From Hawksworthiomyces lignivorus (taxonomy: Eukaryota > Ascomycota > Sordariomycetes > Ophiostomatales > Ophiostomataceae), in assembly GCA_002917075.1 (NCBI GenBank), contig NTMA01000007.1, positions 668,439 through 732,438 on the forward strand: a stretch of DNA of 64,000 nucleotides, written 5' to 3'. Shown piece after piece: positions 60,364 to 64,000 of the stretch. The translations under genes and the position numbers were made by a program. Each line of letters starts with the position of its first letter. The first letter of the stretch is position 1. The notes under the pieces were generated by a model. The model saw only the letters and a program-made list of their open reading frames with translations, was not told where the DNA came from and did no database searches.

Positions 60364-61051
60364 ATGCCGACTCGTTTCTCCAAGACTCGCAAGCACCGCG
60401 GCCACGTCAGCGCCGGTAAGGGTCGCGTTGGCAAGCACCGGAAGCACCCCGGTGGTCGTGGTATGGCCGGTGGCATGGTACGTCTCCGACACGGCCCGAG
60501 AGGCGATGAGAATTGGGGAAAAAGAAAGACGAAGGAGAATGAGATGAGAAAGGAAAAAGGACGAGAAGACGAGAGACACTGACCGATTTGTTTTTCTTCA
60601 GCACCACCACCGTACGAACGTCGACAAGTACCACCCCGGTTACTTCGGTAAGGTCGGTATGCGGCACTTCCACCTGCTGCGGAACCACGACTGGAACCCA
60701 GTGATCAACCTGGACAAGGTAAGGAACGACACGCAAGACAATGCGGCTATTCTTCCCGTGCAGCATTTCCCATCGAGCGATCGAAACGCGTCTTTGAACT
60801 CTCCATGTATTTTTGCTAACCCCAATGTCCAGCTCTGGTCGCTTGTCCCCGAGGATGTCCGCGCCGCCTACCTGTCCGGCGAGAAGAAGGACACCGCCCC
60901 CGTGATCGACCTGCTCCCGCTCGGCTACTCTAAGCTGCTGGGCAAGGGCCGCCTCCCCGAGATACCCCTGGTTGTCCGCGCCCGGTACGTCAGCAAGCTG
61001 GCTGAGAAGAAGCTGACCGAGGCTGGTGCCGTCATCGAGCTGGTTGCATAG
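60364..61051 (+). CDS. rpl28: 60S ribosomal protein uL15 (yeast Rpl28, human RPL27A)
   Basis: Three exons: 60364-60477, 60602-60718 and 60833-61051, all phase 0, giving 149 residues, the usual length. It is a core 60S protein near the E site. The N terminus [20 protein letters not shown] and the loop [16 protein letters not shown], then [24 protein letters not shown], are diagnostic. Residue 38, Gln in yeast where substitutions give cycloheximide resistance, is Met here, as in the human protein, and falls exactly at the first splice junction. The first intron interrupts the sequence before the HHH run. A CT-rich leader directly upstream is typical of highly expressed ribosomal protein genes. 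Confidence 0.97.
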
Positions 61052-61877
61052 AGGAACCCATGAGGGGGAGATGGGTCGGAGAGCGAATCTTTTTTATTCG
61101 ATTCTGTATATGCATGAGGGAGAACGAAGAATAAAGGAAACCGCTTTGTTTTAATCTATTCGATGGGATGGATGGGTCGAACGAAAAGGGTTTCAGGGCC
61201 GCGCACGCCTGCCGGTCCCCGCAGATAAAAAGCACGAAGAGACAGCTCGCCCTATCGCCATGCTGCTGTAGACGGGATGAAAAGGGGAGGATGGATCATC
61301 ACAATGGGAATCTTTGGCGTTACAGAGAGAATGAAAAGACAAAAAAAGAGAAAATTTTCAGTTCAATCTCCCTATCTATGCCTTCGACCAAGCTTTCGCT
61401 GTTGCTGAAGCGATGATGTACTGCCTATTACTTTTGCTCTAATTGCCATGTCTATGAAGCATTGGCAGTTGATTGTTGATCTTATCCTGCACGTATGGAT
61501 CCTGACCAAAACATTTGTGTGTTTGCAGATTTGTGGATTCAATAGGGCTATAATCAGTCCAGATACATACACGAGCCAGCCTTGACAAAGCGATTACAAA
61601 CAACAAGAGAAGGGGGTATTTCATTCCGACATCTAAACAGATTTCTGCATGCAACGTAAGAAAAGAAAAGAAAAAAACAGCAAAAAGAGGACGCCTCTAA
61701 ACGCGGTAATGATGTAGTAGTAGTAGACAGTTTCGTAGGACCAAGTGAGGTGAGAGTTGAATTCATAGCTTCGTCTGCTCCACACCCCAGCACACCGATT
61801 CTTCTCGTTTCGTTTCATTTCTTGGATTCTGTGGCGTGTTTGGCCATCTTGCCTTATTTTTTTTTATAATTCTCTCA
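61052..61877. other. Intergenic, convergent 3' regions of uL15 and ugo1
   Basis: 826 bp of AT-rich DNA between two stop codons, more than needed for two 3' untranslated regions. No open frame with a domain, no RNA gene recognised. Confidence 0.5.
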
Positions 61878-63701
61878 TCAGAACTGGCCGTCCCCGCCGC
61901 CACCAACGGCGGCTGCCGTCCAGAGGCCGACCAGCCCCCACCAGCTGACCTTCCAGCCGCGCCAGAGGCCCTCCATGCCCTGGCCGCGGCGGTAGACGGT
62001 CTCGGCGACGCGGGGGGACCTGGACTTTTTGGAGCCGGACTTGGATTTTGTCAGCTGCTGCTGCTCGTAGGCGGGCGGCGCCGAGACGACGGACGTGCCC
62101 TCCTCGGAGACGATGTGCACCATGGTGCCGAGGACGCCGTCGTAGCGGCCGAGGGGCAGGATGGTCTCCATGGCGGCGGGGGCGGCAGCGGCGGCCAGGG
62201 CGGGCTGCTTCTCGAGGTCGCGCTGGGCGCGGGTGCGGGCGAGCACAGGCAGGTCGACGGCGCGGACGTAGGCGGGGGAGGCAGCGACGGCGGCCTGGCC
62301 GCGGCGCAGGACGGTCTCGAGGGGCAGCTTGACGAGCAGGGCGAGGGACGAGGAGCAGAACTTGGCCAGCGAGAAGGTGACGGGGCTGGCGTCGCGGTCG
62401 ATGCGGAAGCGCGCCCGCAGCACCAGCGGCGCCGACAGCGCCAGCAGCGGGTGCACCAGCGCGTGCAGCACCGTCGGCACCACCAGCGCCGGCGCGCACG
62501 CGTACGACGGCAGGCTGCGCAGGATCGACAGCGCCCGCCGCGGCTGCCGCGAGGCCGGTGTGACGATGAGTCTGCGGGGGGGAAGACGTATCAGCAGATG
62601 AAAAACAAGCCATAAAAAAAAAAGAAGTAAAAACGTACCGTGTCCTGACCAGGTCCAATGGTGCTAGAATCAGGCCCGTGGCCGCGGCGGCCGCAGCGGC
62701 CACGAATAGCGACGCCCACGGGTAGGGCGAGGCGATGTCGATGAGGCGGTCGACGTCGTCCTTGACGCCCAGGTCGGGCACGTTGAACAGGGCGCTCAGC
62801 AGGCTGCGCGACCAGTTCTCCAGCAGCGACTGCAGCACCGTGTACAGAAAGGACGCGTTGGTGCCCTTCCACACGCCCCACGCGCCCTCCTTCTGCCACA
62901 GCTGCGCGATCACCTCGAGGATTGAGTCCGGCCGCTGCAGCACCAGCTGGTACTCTGCCAGCTGCGCCACAGAAGCAGCCGATGACGACGACGGCTGCGG
63001 GCCGCCCGCTGCCAATGGAGACGGCTGTGCCCGCCGCTTCTGCCGCTGGGAAGCCGGGTACAGCGGAGACGGGGTGTTGGGGGTGGAGGGGGCGAAGTAG
63101 CTCGGCTCGTCCGGGTCGGAGTCGAAGTCGGCATACTGCGGAGAGACCGTGTTAGCTTAAAGCACACAAAAAAAAGCGGAAACAGGAAAACACAGGCAGG
63201 CGAACGTACCGGATCGCCCAGCGCGCTTGCGTAGTCGTATTGCCTCTCCGGCCGCGCGGGGCCCTCTTCTGGTGCCGAGCCAGCCGTCTCAGCAACTGTG
63301 CTGCTGCTGCTGCTGACGCCGCCGTTGCCGCCGCTGCCGCTGCCGCCGCTGCCGCCGTCCTGGCTCCGGACCTGCAGGATCGTCTTGGCCACCTCGAACG
63401 GCTGGGCCATCAGCACCGACGTGTACCGCCACATCAGGTCGTCGACGACGTCTCGGATGGACTGCACCACGGACGGCGACGGCTCGGCAATGTAGTCTTT
63501 GTAGTCGAGATCGGCAAAGATATCCCGGGCCTTGTGCGAGTAGGCGGCGCCGGCGCCGGGGGCGGTGCCGTTGCCATGTGACAGCGGATAGGACGGGTGG
63601 TGGCGGCCGCCGGCGCCGGGCAGCGGGTCGGCCGCATCGCCAATGGACGGCGGAATGTAGTACGGCCGAAGGGGATTGACCCCATTGCCGTGCGAAGCCA
63701 T
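61878..63701 (-). CDS. ugo1: Mitochondrial fusion and transport protein Ugo1
   Basis: Three exons: 63701-63210, 63135-62639 and 62571-61878, giving 560 residues. Ugo1 is a modified mitochondrial-carrier protein of the outer membrane that links Fzo1 and Mgm1 during fusion. The N-terminal cytosolic part contains ARDIFADLDYKDYIAEPSPS and WRYTSVLMAQPFEVAKTILQVR, a carrier-type PxxxxK motif. After a Gly/Ser-rich linker and the acidic YADFDSDPDEPSYF, carrier-like segments follow: WQKEGAWGVWKGTNASFLYTVLQSLLE, SLFVAAAAAAATGLILAPLDLVRTR and the C-terminal KLPLETVLRRGQ and MEGLWRGWKVSWWGLVGLW. Reading through the second donor gives a frame-shifted low-complexity tail, so the splice is required. No cleavable presequence, as expected for an outer-membrane protein. 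Confidence 0.93.
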
Positions 63702-64000
63702 GCTGCGAGTTCCTTTTTTTTCTCTCTCTTGAGATTGAGCAAGGTCGTGTGGCAGCAGACGGACTTGCACGGGTTAGCTTTGCAGAATATTAAGACATTG
63801 CCGTCGTCCGCTCATAAAAAAAAGCGGTTGCAATTTTGTGGAACGAGCCCTGACAGGGAAGCTCTGATAGGGCGGGCAGGGCGGGATAGAGACACCTGGG
63901 CAGAGAGACTTTGGGCTAGCCACCGCTATTTTGGGTGGCGCTGGTGGCACTGACGTCCCCCTCCAAGATGAAAAGTGATGTAGTATCGAGAAAAAAAAAA
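63702..64000. other. Upstream of ugo1, window edge
   Basis: 299 bp containing the ugo1 leader (T-rich on the minus strand) and presumed promoter. No other feature before the window ends in a short A run. Confidence 0.5.

Noticed and set aside
1..64000. tRNA genes
   Set aside because: I searched by eye for GGTTCGANTCC B-boxes and A-boxes on both strands; matches fell in coding regions or lacked a partner box. A tRNAscan-SE run would settle it.

Overview
The window is nuclear DNA of a filamentous ascomycete (Pezizomycotina, most likely Sordariomycetes/Hypocreales-like). The evidence is compact GT-AG introns of mostly 50-140 nt with CTAAC-type branch sites, strongly GC-rich coding regions separated by AT- or CT-rich spacers, and lineage-typical genes (HapX, fungal Opi1, Ugo1, DUF4246 oxygenase, rhodopsin-like SAT4/PTH11-type membrane protein). 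I reconstructed exon structures by hand; most genes need splicing to restore the family signature. I saw no tRNA, rRNA, CRISPR array or intact transposon.

Layout. 0-6 kb: an FAD monooxygenase diverges from an UNC93-like MFS transporter across a 765-bp shared promoter, followed by a leucine-rich-repeat-like unknown protein. 7-9.7 kb: nine-exon ade4 (first step of purine synthesis). 10-15 kb: a BAHD-like acyltransferase and a seven-helix fungal rhodopsin-family membrane protein. 17.5-20.7 kb: a secreted type-B carboxylesterase and a small membrane protein. 21.6-27.8 kb: a 2007-residue protein of unknown function. 31.4-33.4 kb: the iron regulator hapX. 37-42 kb: cog2, mitochondrial uL1, and cytosolic glutamyl-tRNA synthetase, the last two divergent around a perfect Gcn4/CPC1 site. 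44.6-50.3 kb: a GH45-like secreted protein lacking one catalytic aspartate, an M20 carboxypeptidase, and the AP-1 mu adaptin. 53.6-59 kb: opi1 and a DUF4246 dioxygenase. 60.4-63.7 kb: ribosomal protein uL15 and the mitochondrial fusion factor ugo1.

Most genes are unrelated housekeeping functions placed side by side: translation (uL1m, GluRS, uL15), trafficking (COG2, AP-1 mu), mitochondrial fusion, purine synthesis and transcription factors for iron and phospholipid control. The accessory part is 0.5-20 kb, with the oxygenase/transporter pair, acyltransferase and esterase. No polyketide synthase or NRPS core is present, so this is not a classical secondary-metabolite cluster. Gene-poor stretches of 2.5-3.6 kb lie upstream of hapX, opi1, the esterase and the 2007-residue gene; they look like long promoters with pyrimidine-rich leaders. 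I did not find a convincing new multi-gene system. The best leads are the GH45-like protein with the altered active site, the divergent oxygenase/transporter pair and the large unknown protein.
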